DNA of 44,744 nt from an uncultured Muribaculaceae bacterium (GTDB taxonomy: Bacteria; Bacteroidota; Bacteroidia; Bacteroidales; Muribaculaceae): assembly GCA_944321725.1 (NCBI GenBank), contig CALUMI010000019.1, forward strand, positions 1-44,744. Reading direction: 5' to 3'. This document shows, one piece after another, positions 1 to 9,231 of this stretch; the stretch's first letter is position 1; each line of letters begins with the position of its first letter. Below the pieces are notes generated by a model. It worked only from the letters and a program-made list of their open reading frames with translations, did no database searches and had not been told where the DNA came from. The translations under genes and the position numbers were made by a program.

Positions 1-1
1 A

Positions 2-1012
<1,011 letters not shown>

Positions 1013-1036
1013 TCAGCCGTCTGAATGCAAATACAG

Positions 1037-1076
1037 AAAGCGGAATGTCTTTTTGGCGTTCCGCTTTTCTTTTTCA
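1037..1076 (+). terminator. Intrinsic terminator of gapA
   Basis: A perfect 9-bp stem, AAAGCGGAA at 1037-1045 with TTCCGCTTT at 1059-1067, is followed by a T-rich tract. It starts 25 bases after the gapA stop. It also argues against starting the next gene upstream at 1025, because that start would lie ahead of the hairpin. Confidence 0.85.
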
Positions 1077-1123
1077 AACAGATTCAAAACGAATTAGCTA
1101 AATTTGCCGCAAAAAAACAATTC

Positions 1124-1828
1124 ATGGCTACTGAAGATTGGAAAGCGGCACTGCAAAATGTGGCAAATCCCGAGAAAATCGCCATACTGTCAAGTTTCTT
1201 TAAAACAGGAAAAGGCGAGTATGGAGAAGGCGATATTTTCATAGGCGTGACTGTTCCGGAAAACCGGAAAATAGCACGCAAATTCATCGACAGCGATTTC
1301 CGCATCATTGAAGAAATGCTTTGCAGCAATATTCACGAGCACCGGCTTTCTGCCCTATTGTCACTCGTGCTGCGATATAAAAAGGCCCGTACAGACACAG
1401 AAAGGCGGCAAATTTGCGATTTCTACTTGGCGCACACTCGATTTATCAATAATTGGGATTTGGTTGATTTGAGCGCAGAATACATCATCGGAGAGAATTG
1501 CCTGCGATCGGGCGACTATTCAATCTTGTTTAGCCTCTCAAAAAGCGAGAATATATGGGAGCAGAGAATATCGATAGTGGCAAATCTTATCCCTATACGT
1601 GCCGGGCAATACGGCCAGGCCATTAAACTCGTTGAGCAGCTCCTCCATCATCCCCATGAACTAATACAAAAAGCAAACGGTTGGATTTTACGGGAAACCG
1701 GCAAAAAAGACAGCCCTGCCCTGCTCGACTTTCTTGACAGACACAACCGCGATATGCCACGCACAACCCTACGCTACGCAATCGAGCGTCTACCCCAAAA
1801 TCTGCGTAAAAAATACATGGGCAAATAA
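1124..1828 (+). CDS. AlkD-like DNA alkylation repair protein
   Basis: Predicted HEAT-like-repeat DNA glycosylase of the AlkD family, which removes bulky or cationic alkylated bases such as N3- and N7-alkylpurines. Family hallmarks seen are NNWDLVD in the middle, the WILRETGKKD segment and the C-terminal MPRTTLRYAIERL. The frame is open from 1025, but the first 33 codons would run through the gapA terminator hairpin. Starting at ATG 1124 (MATEDWKAAL) gives 234 residues, the family's usual size. It converges with the minus-strand Rpn-family gene, leaving two bases between stops. No promoter was recognised. Function is inferred from family; substrate range cannot be read from sequence. Confidence 0.85.
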   Translation: MATEDWKAALQNVANPEKIAILSSFFKTGKGEYGEGDIFIGVTVPENRKIARKFIDSDFRIIEEMLCSNIHEHRLSALLSLVLRYKKARTDTERRQICDFYLAHTRFINNWDLVDLSAEYIIGENCLRSGDYSILFSLSKSENIWEQRISIVANLIPIRAGQYGQAIKLVEQLLHHPHELIQKANGWILRETGKKDSPALLDFLDRHNRDMPRTTLRYAIERLPQNLRKKYMGK

Positions 1829-1830
1829 GA

Positions 1831-2766
1831 TTACAAAGCGTCTATCTCCTCTATAGTAAGTCCTGTGACTTCAATTATTACATTCACCGGAACACCAAGA
1901 TCCTTAGACTTTTTTGCGATTTTCAACCTTTCTTCTTTCCGCCCTTCTTCCTGTCCTTCAGCGCGACCCTCAACACGACCCTCAGCGCGACCCTCGGCAA
2001 TCCCGGCAGCCAAACCTGCCGCATGCCCTTGCGCAAAGCCCAATCGCTTACCGTCGTTCAACGCACTGTTTATTGTTGTTTTTGCAGTACTAACAATATC
2101 CCAAAACTTATCGTATCCCAATAACTGCTCAGGAGTAAACGCAGACTCACGCAACTGTGTCACAGCCTTGTTAATCTCAGGATTCTCCAAAAGATCTTCT
2201 GCCACCTCTTCCGTATCATCGTTAATTTCTGTCAGATAGCGCAACCAAAGCACCTGCATCTTCTTGTCACCATAATTTTTAGGCGTGAATTTAGGAAGTT
2301 CCACGAATATAAAACGTAAACCTTCAATCACCTCTTTGGTTTCCTCTACCTCCACTATACGGTAATCATGATAATAACGGTCGCTGTCAGAATAAGTGTC
2401 GTTCACCAAATTCAACGAATAAACAGGTTGCAGAAGCTCGTAACTCTGCCCTGTTTCCAACTGACGTACATACGCTTTCGAGGCATTAAACAAGACGCGT
2501 TGCTTGTATGCGGAAGTCCACATCATTTGCATCTCCACTATAAATTGCCGCCCACGGTGATCCGTACAACGGACATCGACTATGCTGTCCTTTCTCAATG
2601 GATTTTGAGGCACAAGTTTGGGGTTCAAGTACTTCACTTCCGTTATATTTTCTTCCGGACTGTCAAAAGGAAGCATCGCGTTCAAAAAACTTATCACCAA
2701 ATCGGGGTGCTCGCCAAACACCTTTTTGAACGTAAGATCTGCTTTTGGATTAAGATACTTTCTCAT
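1831..2766 (-). CDS. Rpn/PD-(D/E)XK nuclease family putative transposase
   Basis: Member of the Rpn (YhgA-like, transposase_31 related) family, called recombination-promoting nucleases in E. coli. The N-terminus (KYLNPKADLTFKKVFG) is typical. Candidate PD-(D/E)XK catalytic residues are Asp64 in SIVDVRC and Glu78/Gln80 in IVEMQ. The middle third has the usual LRFIFVELPKF segment. Residues 243-280 form a low-complexity A/E-G-R repeat, followed by a short helical tail (VIIEVTGLTIEEIDAL) often seen at the end of these proteins. It stands alone with its own promoter between unrelated genes and has no terminal inverted repeats, so I read it as a single domesticated or orphan copy, not a live insertion sequence. 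Biological role is unknown. Confidence 0.85.
   Translation of the reverse strand: MRKYLNPKADLTFKKVFGEHPDLVISFLNAMLPFDSPEENITEVKYLNPKLVPQNPLRKDSIVDVRCTDHRGRQFIVEMQMMWTSAYKQRVLFNASKAYVRQLETGQSYELLQPVYSLNLVNDTYSDSDRYYHDYRIVEVEETKEVIEGLRFIFVELPKFTPKNYGDKKMQVLWLRYLTEINDDTEEVAEDLLENPEINKAVTQLRESAFTPEQLLGYDKFWDIVSTAKTTINSALNDGKRLGFAQGHAAGLAAGIAEGRAEGRVEGRAEGQEEGRKEERLKIAKKSKDLGVPVNVIIEVTGLTIEEIDAL
1927..2040 (-). repeat. Short in-frame tandem repeat encoding AEGR units
   Basis: About ten imperfect 12-bp units inside the Rpn-family gene encode consecutive GxAEGR/VEGR/EEGR tetrapeptides (residues 243-280). On the plus strand the unit looks like CCCTCAGCGCGA with variation. Such arrays can expand or contract in whole units without breaking the frame. 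Confidence 0.75.
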
Positions 2767-2790
2767 ACTTGCAACGTTTTACTCCTTTCA

Positions 2791-2819
2791 CAAAGATAAT
2801 GCAATTGACACAAAAACAA
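2791..2819 (-). promoter_or_regulatory. Promoter of the Rpn-family gene
   Basis: Read on the minus strand: a -7 element TATCTTTG (2791-2798) matches the Bacteroidales TAnnTTTG consensus exactly. A TTG at 2817-2819 lies 18 bases upstream in the -33 position. The start codon is 25 bases downstream of the -7 box. Confidence 0.6.
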
Positions 2820-2849
2820 AAATGGCCGCCACAAAGGCAGCCATTTTTT
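2818..2849 (-). terminator. Terminator of the nuclease/TonB receptor operon
   Basis: Perfect 9-bp stem AAAAATGGC (2818-2826) with GCCATTTTT (2840-2848), which can extend inside through a second GCC/GGC pairing. On the minus strand it is followed by T-rich sequence, 20 bases after the lipoprotein stop. It touches the -33 element of the Rpn-family promoter. Confidence 0.8.
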
Positions 2850-2868
2850 AACCGCTATCAATTATTTT

Positions 2869-5019
2869 TTAAAACTTATATGCAGATGTGTTTTTTACTC
2901 CGGGTATTCCGTAAAGCGGCTCCAAATCGCCCTGTACCGACACTTTCTTGCCGAGATTTGCGGCGTTGTCAGCCAAATTTACCGCATTGCGGACAGTTCC
3001 GGTGGGAAGTGCCACACAAACGCATTTCGCAATGTCTTTCTCATTTGCGCCGTCCGCGATAAGCACATTGTAGTTTTTAGCTCCTTCGGCAGAAAATACA
3101 GCGTCTTCCACAGCATCAGCTCCATTGGAGAATCCCACGATATATCCGCTAACCCACATGTCGTCGCCAGCTGCGCCGGCAATCACATCAGCCACCGTAA
3201 ATGGCGACGATTCCGACCCGTTGCCTTCCGTTTCGACAACATCCTCGCCACGCACGCCAACTTTTATGTCGTCCACGCACCATGTCGCATAATTGGCGTC
3301 CGAAGTGGCATAATAGCGGAAGCCTATATAAATTCTGCCTGAAAATCCGCTGAGATCCACATTGCCCGATTCCGTCCATGCGCTGTATCCGTTTGACGGA
3401 GCCTCCGGCAATACAGGATTCAATTTCGTCATTGTCGCCGTTTCCGGATTGTTTGTAGTCATCGCATATACCTCAACCACAGTAGTGGTGCTGCCATAGC
3501 CATTGACTTCCGAACGGAAACTGAGAACCTTCTCAGCCAAATTATCAACATTCACAGCCGGAGTAATCAGCCAAGAGTCGAAATCAGGCGTGCCGTTATA
3601 GCCTGAACATGTTATGTAATTATTCTCGCCGCCTCCCTCGTCAAACCGGCGTATAGACCAATCTTTCGTTCCGGAAACCGTAACAAGCGACCAGCCTTTA
3701 CCCAAAAGGTTGTCAGTGGCAAGATCCAAATAACCGCCGCTCTCTGCTATCGAATAGCTGTCGAAATCCTCATCGACATTTTCAACCACCACAATCGGAG
3801 TAAACACAAACTCACTTGATGTGCCCGCATTTTCAGTGATGCCGGCCATTCCGTACAAACTTGCGAATGTGCCTTTCAGCAATATCTCCGCGCCAATATT
3901 GTTGGCGTTGTCGGCAAGGTTTGCCAATCGGCGCAATTCGGAATTTTGAGGAAGGTCGATAACAAGACATTTCGTATAATCCCTCACATCAGCCGACTCG
4001 GCTATCACAAGAGTGTTGGGCAAAGAGAACGGAGCAGTCCATTCGATGTCACTGTTGCCGCTTACGGCCGACACTCCCGGAGCGACAGCGCCGACAATAT
4101 AGCCTTTCACCCAACCGCTGCTATTGCCTTGTCCCTCGATAGCCTGAGCCACCGTATAAGGATTGTTCTGAGTGCCGGGCAATACCTCGCCGTTGAAAAT
4201 ACAATCCTCGTATGAGCGCAACAAAAGCCGCCATTTGTTATTAAAATAGCTCAATATACCTACGACTGAACCGGTGCCTTCCGGCAACATTTTGTTATAA
4301 AAATCAGAGTAACCGCTGTTGCTTACCTCCAAAGTGGCCGTACCATCGGTAATGTTGCGGGCCACTGTTTCTTGCTCAATGGCAAAAGGCTCTTTCCCGC
4401 CATCAACAAACTCAACATTGTCGAAACGAACCAATTTGCTTTGATACTCGATAATGCCCTCTTTTGTAGTCGGAAGAGAGCTTATTGAGCCAACAACGAG
4501 AGTGTCGACAGCCGCAGGGTCGGGAAGCCCGTTGAGCTGCGCATGCTGTTGGAAAAACTCAAGCGGCATACGCCCCATCTGCCAACCGTAATAATCATCA
4601 TAATCGGGAGAACCCAACTGCTGCAAACCGGCATAATTGCCGATATACATGTCGGTGGCGTCGATTACGATTTCCTGCCCGTAACGATAAGAATTGTACA
4701 GACTGTTGGCGTCTATCGACACCGTAATAGCCGCAGTACCGTCATCGATTACCATATTCTTGTAGATGTTGCCCGACTCGTCGGAACTGACCACACGGCC
4801 TTTGATTATTATATGCTCGCCTGTTTCTTTGGTTTCGATAGTGTCGCATCCGTTATTGGCGTCTATCCAATACATTTGTTTCAGCTCAAGGATGGATGTG
4901 TTTGCCTCAATCGTCGCTACAGGACCGTCAAGCGGAGGAGTGTCCCAGTTATCGTCGCAACCCGTAATGCCAAGAGCGGCGAAAAGCAACGCTGTAAGAT
5001 ATAACTTAATGTGTTTCAT
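2869..5019 (-). CDS. Outer-membrane lipoprotein with DUF5689 and OB-fold-like modules
   Basis: Likely surface or outer-membrane lipoprotein: signal peptide with lipobox LGITGC (Cys21) followed by Asp-Asp. Layout of the 716 residues: DUF5689-type region at about 40-275 (GEHIIIKGRVVSSDESGNIY, typical of OB-fold-related modules), an OB-fold-like DUF6359-type module at about 283-400, a choice-of-anchor J type jelly-roll at about 415-590 (ending TWCVDDIKVGV), and a second copy of the DUF6359-type module at about 600-716. The two copies share N-PYTVAQAI/S-PFTVADVI, WVxGYIVG and NLADNAxNxG. It is the last gene of a three-gene operon, 39 bases after the TonB-dependent receptor. By position it takes the place of a SusD-like partner, but it has no SusD fold signature. 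Binding of nucleic acid is an inference from the OB-like modules and the nuclease in the operon. Confidence 0.8.
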   Translation of the reverse strand: MKHIKLYLTALLFAALGITGCDDNWDTPPLDGPVATIEANTSILELKQMYWIDANNGCDTIETKETGEHIIIKGRVVSSDESGNIYKNMVIDDGTAAITVSIDANSLYNSYRYGQEIVIDATDMYIGNYAGLQQLGSPDYDDYYGWQMGRMPLEFFQQHAQLNGLPDPAAVDTLVVGSISSLPTTKEGIIEYQSKLVRFDNVEFVDGGKEPFAIEQETVARNITDGTATLEVSNSGYSDFYNKMLPEGTGSVVGILSYFNNKWRLLLRSYEDCIFNGEVLPGTQNNPYTVAQAIEGQGNSSGWVKGYIVGAVAPGVSAVSGNSDIEWTAPFSLPNTLVIAESADVRDYTKCLVIDLPQNSELRRLANLADNANNIGAEILLKGTFASLYGMAGITENAGTSSEFVFTPIVVVENVDEDFDSYSIAESGGYLDLATDNLLGKGWSLVTVSGTKDWSIRRFDEGGGENNYITCSGYNGTPDFDSWLITPAVNVDNLAEKVLSFRSEVNGYGSTTTVVEVYAMTTNNPETATMTKLNPVLPEAPSNGYSAWTESGNVDLSGFSGRIYIGFRYYATSDANYATWCVDDIKVGVRGEDVVETEGNGSESSPFTVADVIAGAAGDDMWVSGYIVGFSNGADAVEDAVFSAEGAKNYNVLIADGANEKDIAKCVCVALPTGTVRNAVNLADNAANLGKKVSVQGDLEPLYGIPGVKNTSAYKF

Positions 5020-5058
5020 ATCATTATTGATTTTATTGTCTGTTTAATTTTATTCTTT

Positions 5059-7806
5059 TTAAAATCTCACTCCTATGTTGGCAAATATCCTGATTCCTTG
5101 CGTATAATAGAAACGGCTCGGATATTTATTCACGTCATAGTTGTTGTAGTCAAAACGGCTCTGTTGGTAACCGCCCGTCTGGATATTTTTCTTGTTGAGA
5201 ATATTGTTTACGCTCAAATTGAAATTGAGAGAAAGTTTGCGGTTTACATACCACACCTTTCCTATGCTCGCGTTAAGCAAAAACACATCGCGCAATTTCT
5301 CCTGATTTGTGATTTCTCTCACTTTCGCCTCATAAGTGGCGGCATCACCCGTAAAGCCGATAAGTCCCGGCATATACTCGTGGCGGATAGGCGACAAATC
5401 GATATAGGAATCATCCATCCAAGTAGCGTTGACCTCAAAGAACCACATCTTGGGAGCGTTGTAATTAATCGCGAGATTAAGAGCTGTTTGCGGTGTTCCC
5501 GACACATAGAAATTTTTCAAATAGACTGTTTGTGTCGTATCGGGCAACACTCCGTTCTCAAAGCTGCGCGTGCCTTTCGGACGGTTCTTATACTGATAGC
5601 GCGAGAATGTCCCGGCAAACGACACCGTCAAATCCGGCAAAACTTTCACCGCTATGCCCGCTTCCACTCCTTTGTATGTCTTATTCACTCCGGAAAGCAC
5701 ATAGTTGGTGTAGGTGGAGAAGTTATCATCATAGAACGACGACCGCTCTGTCGCGTCGTAAATGTTTGTCCAAAAACCGGTAATCATACCGCGCACGCGA
5801 TTGTAATTGAACGAATAGCTGAGATCGGCCGACACAATGCGCTCGCTGTTGAGCTCTGCGGCCACATCATCCTTGATACGCGGAGCGATATAGACATTGT
5901 CGGCAAGCGGTGCGCGTGTGCCATACGACACATTGGCTATAAAGAAATTGCGTCCGTCGAGTTTGTAAGTTGCGCCGGCTTTCAGCATTCCGTTGTCAAA
6001 ACGGTGCATCACGCCTTTGCCATACGAGTTGAGAGGAGAACGCCCGTTGCGCATCTTGCCGTCGCGCTGGAACTGCGTGTACGACACCTTCAATCCATAG
6101 TTTATATCCCAATGGTCGAGATTTATCATGTTCTGTATCCAAGCATTGGCTATAATGGAGTTGATATCGTAATCATAACCGAATTTGTCGCCTACCCCGA
6201 CCTTTCTGTTCGGATTGTTAAGGTCGTTTTGCAACATATCCGGACGATCCGGAAAATCGCGCTCGGCAAATTGGTCAGTATCCGTCCAATAGTCACCGCC
6301 GAGCAAGTCGCGTATAGTCTTGTAGTATGTGGCCTGCGTGAAGTTCAAACCCACACCTGCCTGCAATGTCATATAATCATTTATACGGTGATTGAGAGTG
6401 GAGTTGAAAAACAGGTTTTTCTGATTACTGTGGCGGTTCTCAAGTATATAAGTGGAGCCGCGATAATCCTGCCCGTTTTGCTCGCAATAAAGTTTCGTCA
6501 AATGATTTGTGCGGTAAAGGTTGTTCCAATCTATTTGCCGCTGGCTTTCGTCGTTCTTCCAGAGATCTGTATAAAGATCAAACATTTCCTGATTGTCTTT
6601 ATAGTATGAAGGCAGATAACGGTAGTAATCGGGACGCGGGTCGGCCGCGTTGTACCAGTTCAGAGCCGACGACGAGTACATCGAATAGCGTATCGCGGCA
6701 CCCGTGTTAAGCGAAGTGCCTGTCTTAGGCTTCCATATCCAGTTGACAATCGCCGTAGGGTCGAAAGATTCCACTATGCGTGCCGCGCGTTTCTTTCCAT
6801 CCTGCCAACCCCAGTTGGGATTATACATGTAAGAGTCGGCAAGCTCGTAAACCTCCTCATAGGTAGCTGAGGACGTTGCCCGTTGGGTAGGCGCGCCATA
6901 AAGGGTTATACCCAAGCTGTGATTGTCATTAAACACCTTCTCAAGCGAAAGAAACAATCCGGCGGAATGATAAAACGTACCCTCTGTTATTCCCTCTTTA
7001 CTGTAACGTCCGATAGCCGACAGCGTAAATGCCCATCCGTTATCGCGCAGACCGGTGGAATAAGTAATCATTCCGCGTGTGGTATAAGCGCCGTTGGTAT
7101 ACGATAATGTGCCGCGAAAACCCGGCGCATAGTCCTTGGCCATTGTGTTGATATTGCTTGCGCCGCCAATCTCTCCCAAAGAGAACCCCGTCGCATTCAG
7201 TCCAAGTCCTACAGTACGGCTCTTAAAAGCCTGATTCATGCCGCCGAGCGTAGAGTAGTTGAAACGCCCGCGCACAGCATCGGTAAAATGCACTCCGTTG
7301 ATATACATTTGCGAATACTCCTGCTCGTATCCGCGCAGACGGAAACGCATCGTGCTGAAATCATAATTGGCTGCCGAATAGAATACATTGTCGCTTGCCC
7401 CCGACAACATACCGATTGACTGGTCGTTGCCCTCCTCATCCTCAATTTGGCTTTCATCAAGAAGCAAGAAATCATCACTCGCCGCAAACGACATCTCCTC
7501 AGATTGAATCTGAATCTCGCCAAGGTCGTCTACCACATTTTCAAAAACATTCACTTCCATGACAAAATCCTCATAGCCGTATGCCATGACTGAGAGATTG
7601 TCGGTTCCCGGTGTCGCATCGGAAATCAGGAAGTCGCCGTTAGGACCGGTAGACACGGCTTTCCCTTGCTTGACAAGGTAGATTGTCGCGCCACCAACAG
7701 GTTGTCCGGTGCCGGCATCCACTACAACTCCCTGCACTCCGGTGTGCTGTGCAGCAACCGGAACAACCGCAAGGACGAGCAGCAGTAAAAACAGTTTTAA
7801 TCTCAT
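5059..7806 (-). CDS. TonB-dependent outer-membrane receptor
   Basis: Energy-coupled outer-membrane transporter of 915 residues. Signal peptide ends near AAQ (residue 20). Residues 22-100 form a carboxypeptidase-regulatory-like domain (GVQGVVVDAGTGQPVGGATI). The plug follows, with RLRGYEQEYSQMYINGV and the GGASNINTMA segment. The remainder is a strand-rich beta barrel ending in the aromatic residue phenylalanine (IFANIGVRF). It is not paired with a SusD-like gene. The secreted nuclease lies 37 bases upstream and the OB-type lipoprotein 39 bases downstream, all on the minus strand. I infer uptake of a nuclease product such as oligonucleotides, nucleotides or phosphate esters; the substrate itself cannot be read from the sequence. 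Confidence 0.9.
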   Translation of the reverse strand: MRLKLFLLLLVLAVVPVAAQHTGVQGVVVDAGTGQPVGGATIYLVKQGKAVSTGPNGDFLISDATPGTDNLSVMAYGYEDFVMEVNVFENVVDDLGEIQIQSEEMSFAASDDFLLLDESQIEDEEGNDQSIGMLSGASDNVFYSAANYDFSTMRFRLRGYEQEYSQMYINGVHFTDAVRGRFNYSTLGGMNQAFKSRTVGLGLNATGFSLGEIGGASNINTMAKDYAPGFRGTLSYTNGAYTTRGMITYSTGLRDNGWAFTLSAIGRYSKEGITEGTFYHSAGLFLSLEKVFNDNHSLGITLYGAPTQRATSSATYEEVYELADSYMYNPNWGWQDGKKRAARIVESFDPTAIVNWIWKPKTGTSLNTGAAIRYSMYSSSALNWYNAADPRPDYYRYLPSYYKDNQEMFDLYTDLWKNDESQRQIDWNNLYRTNHLTKLYCEQNGQDYRGSTYILENRHSNQKNLFFNSTLNHRINDYMTLQAGVGLNFTQATYYKTIRDLLGGDYWTDTDQFAERDFPDRPDMLQNDLNNPNRKVGVGDKFGYDYDINSIIANAWIQNMINLDHWDINYGLKVSYTQFQRDGKMRNGRSPLNSYGKGVMHRFDNGMLKAGATYKLDGRNFFIANVSYGTRAPLADNVYIAPRIKDDVAAELNSERIVSADLSYSFNYNRVRGMITGFWTNIYDATERSSFYDDNFSTYTNYVLSGVNKTYKGVEAGIAVKVLPDLTVSFAGTFSRYQYKNRPKGTRSFENGVLPDTTQTVYLKNFYVSGTPQTALNLAINYNAPKMWFFEVNATWMDDSYIDLSPIRHEYMPGLIGFTGDAATYEAKVREITNQEKLRDVFLLNASIGKVWYVNRKLSLNFNLSVNNILNKKNIQTGGYQQSRFDYNNYDVNKYPSRFYYTQGIRIFANIGVRF

Positions 7807-7843
7807 AAAAACTAACAGTTAATTAATAAATTTGTGTTTATCT

Positions 7844-8896
7844 TTATTTCTTGGGCATTTTCGCTTCCCGCACAAGGAATATCTGTGTCGGGAAATGGTC
7901 GCTGTACCCGTTGAGATACACACCCGACGAGAACGTGCGCAGCGGGTATCCCTGTCTGTCGCCTGATTCCGTCCTCATACCCGGTATGTCGTTATGAACT
8001 TTGCATTTCAAATACTTCAACGTCGCACGATCTTTTCCCACAAGGTTCGAGTTCACAAGAATCTGGTCAAAAAGATTCCACTGCCCTCGATAAGCAAGCG
8101 AGCCTATACCCTTGTCGAGCACGCTCCACCAAGGATTGAACCACCCTCCCGGTTTAACATCCTTCTGCTCCTTCACCGCGCCTATAACCTCCGCGCAACT
8201 CTCATTGAAAGGATCATCGTTAAGGTCGCCCATTATTATCACATTCTGATTCGGATCGACACGCAACAAAGAGTCGGCTATATGTTTGGCAAGTTTCGCC
8301 GCAGCCACACGAAGATAGCGCGAGGCCGCCTCTCCCCCCGTGCGCGACGGCCAGTGGCCGATAATGACACTCAACTTCTCCCCGGCGAGCAATCCCGTGA
8401 CACAGGTCTGGTCGCGGGTCCTGAAATCCGGATTGTCGGGGATACTAAGCACATGGTGCGTGACATTCAGCACACTGAACATTCGCGGATTGTAGAGCAA
8501 CGCCACGTCTATTCCGCGTCTGTCGGGCGAGTCATGGTGTATTATGCGATAAAATTTCGAACGTATCTGCTCATCATTAACCAAATCCTCGACAACCGAC
8601 CTGTTCTCCACCTCCGAAATGCCTATAATCGCCGGGCCGTTGGGCGTGATGTCGGTCTTAAGGTTGCTTATGGCATAAGCCATATTATGGATTTTATCCC
8701 AATATTTCTTGCCTGTCCAATTCCGTGAGCCTTGTGGTGAGAACTCAAGGTCATAGCTGCCGTTGTTGTTAATCGTGTCAAACAAATTCTCAAGATTGTA
8801 GAACGCGACACCGAAAACCTGATAGCGTTTTCCTTGCGCAAAAAGCATCGGCACAATCAGAACGGCAACCAATGTCAATGATAGGATACGTTTCAT
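7844..8896 (-). CDS. Secreted endonuclease/exonuclease/phosphatase (EEP) family protein
   Basis: Exported hydrolase of the EEP (DNase I-like) fold, 350 residues, with a cleavable signal peptide ending around FAQ (20). Family motifs in order: FYNLENLFD (32-40), ISEVEN with metal-binding Glu95, RRGIDVALLY (126-135), GHWPSR with His181, GDLNDDP with Asp224 and Asn226, FDQILVN (276-282) and the C-terminal YSDHFP with Asp333/His334. All catalytic positions are present, so activity on nucleic acid or another phosphodiester is likely. It is the first gene of the operon with the TonB-dependent receptor and OB-type lipoprotein and has a clear promoter. Similar proteins may also be phosphatases or inositol-phosphate hydrolases, so the exact substrate is open. 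Confidence 0.88.
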   Translation of the reverse strand: MKRILSLTLVAVLIVPMLFAQGKRYQVFGVAFYNLENLFDTINNNGSYDLEFSPQGSRNWTGKKYWDKIHNMAYAISNLKTDITPNGPAIIGISEVENRSVVEDLVNDEQIRSKFYRIIHHDSPDRRGIDVALLYNPRMFSVLNVTHHVLSIPDNPDFRTRDQTCVTGLLAGEKLSVIIGHWPSRTGGEAASRYLRVAAAKLAKHIADSLLRVDPNQNVIIMGDLNDDPFNESCAEVIGAVKEQKDVKPGGWFNPWWSVLDKGIGSLAYRGQWNLFDQILVNSNLVGKDRATLKYLKCKVHNDIPGMRTESGDRQGYPLRTFSSGVYLNGYSDHFPTQIFLVREAKMPKK

Positions 8897-8921
8897 ATTC
8901 GTAAGTTTTTAATTTTGTTGC

Positions 8922-8929
8922 AAAGTTAG
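8922..8929 (-). promoter_or_regulatory. Promoter -7 element of the nuclease operon
   Basis: TAACTTTG on the minus strand is an exact TAnnTTTG match 26 bases before the nuclease start codon. Upstream sequence is T-rich with two TTG triplets (16 and 25 bases away), neither at the ideal 19-21 base spacing. Confidence 0.65.
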
Positions 8930-9005
8930 CAAAAAAGGGGGTATCAAAAATAACAAAAATTTATCATATTGCATATATATTATATTTTTCTTTTCTCAAA
9001 TTCTT

Positions 9006-9046
9006 TTTGGGACATCCCAAAGCAGTTTCTGTTTGCAAATGCAAAC
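9006..9046. promoter_or_regulatory. Two adjacent palindromes in the nuclease/rsmH divergent gap
   Basis: The 335-bp gap 8897-9231 has no gene. It contains TTTGGGA-CA-TCCCAAA at 9006-9021 and, ten bases on, GTTTGC-AAAT-GCAAAC at 9031-9046. Neither is followed by a T tract, so operators are likelier than terminators. The rest is AT-rich, with two TTATNAACA-type 9-mers on the minus strand at 9115-9123 and 9205-9213. Confidence 0.35.
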
Positions 9047-9174
9047 TGCAAAAATGCTCCGCAACGCTATCCATCCAAATTGACAATCCGCTGTAACACA
9101 ATACAAAAGCCACATGTTGATAACTTTTTATGAAATATGCCAATTCAGCTATGAGAATTATGCGAAAAAATACC

Positions 9175-9182
9175 TACCTTTA
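9175..9182 (+). promoter_or_regulatory. Possible dcw operon promoter
   Basis: TACCTTTA matches seven of eight positions of TAnnTTTG, 50 bases before rsmH. I see no TTG at the -33 spacing, so this is tentative. It is the best candidate in the gap on the plus strand. Confidence 0.3.
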
Positions 9183-9231
9183 CATCGTTTTATTTAACAG
9201 CACTTGTTCATAATATTTTAAGTCGCGTTTT

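Noticed and set aside
1025..1123. N-terminal extension of the AlkD-like protein
   Set aside because: It would translate the gapA terminator hairpin and exceeds family length; ATG 1124 fits.
1927..2040. Possible CRISPR-like direct repeats
   Set aside because: Units are contiguous 12-mers in frame within a coding region, with no spacers.
5011..6609. Long plus-strand open frame of 532 codons
   Set aside because: It lies antisense to the conserved TonB-dependent receptor, has no recognisable domain and reflects the codon bias of the real gene.
2869..7806. SusC/SusD polysaccharide utilisation locus
   Set aside because: No SusD-like protein and no glycoside hydrolase; the partner lipoprotein has DUF5689/OB-type modules and the enzyme is an EEP hydrolase.
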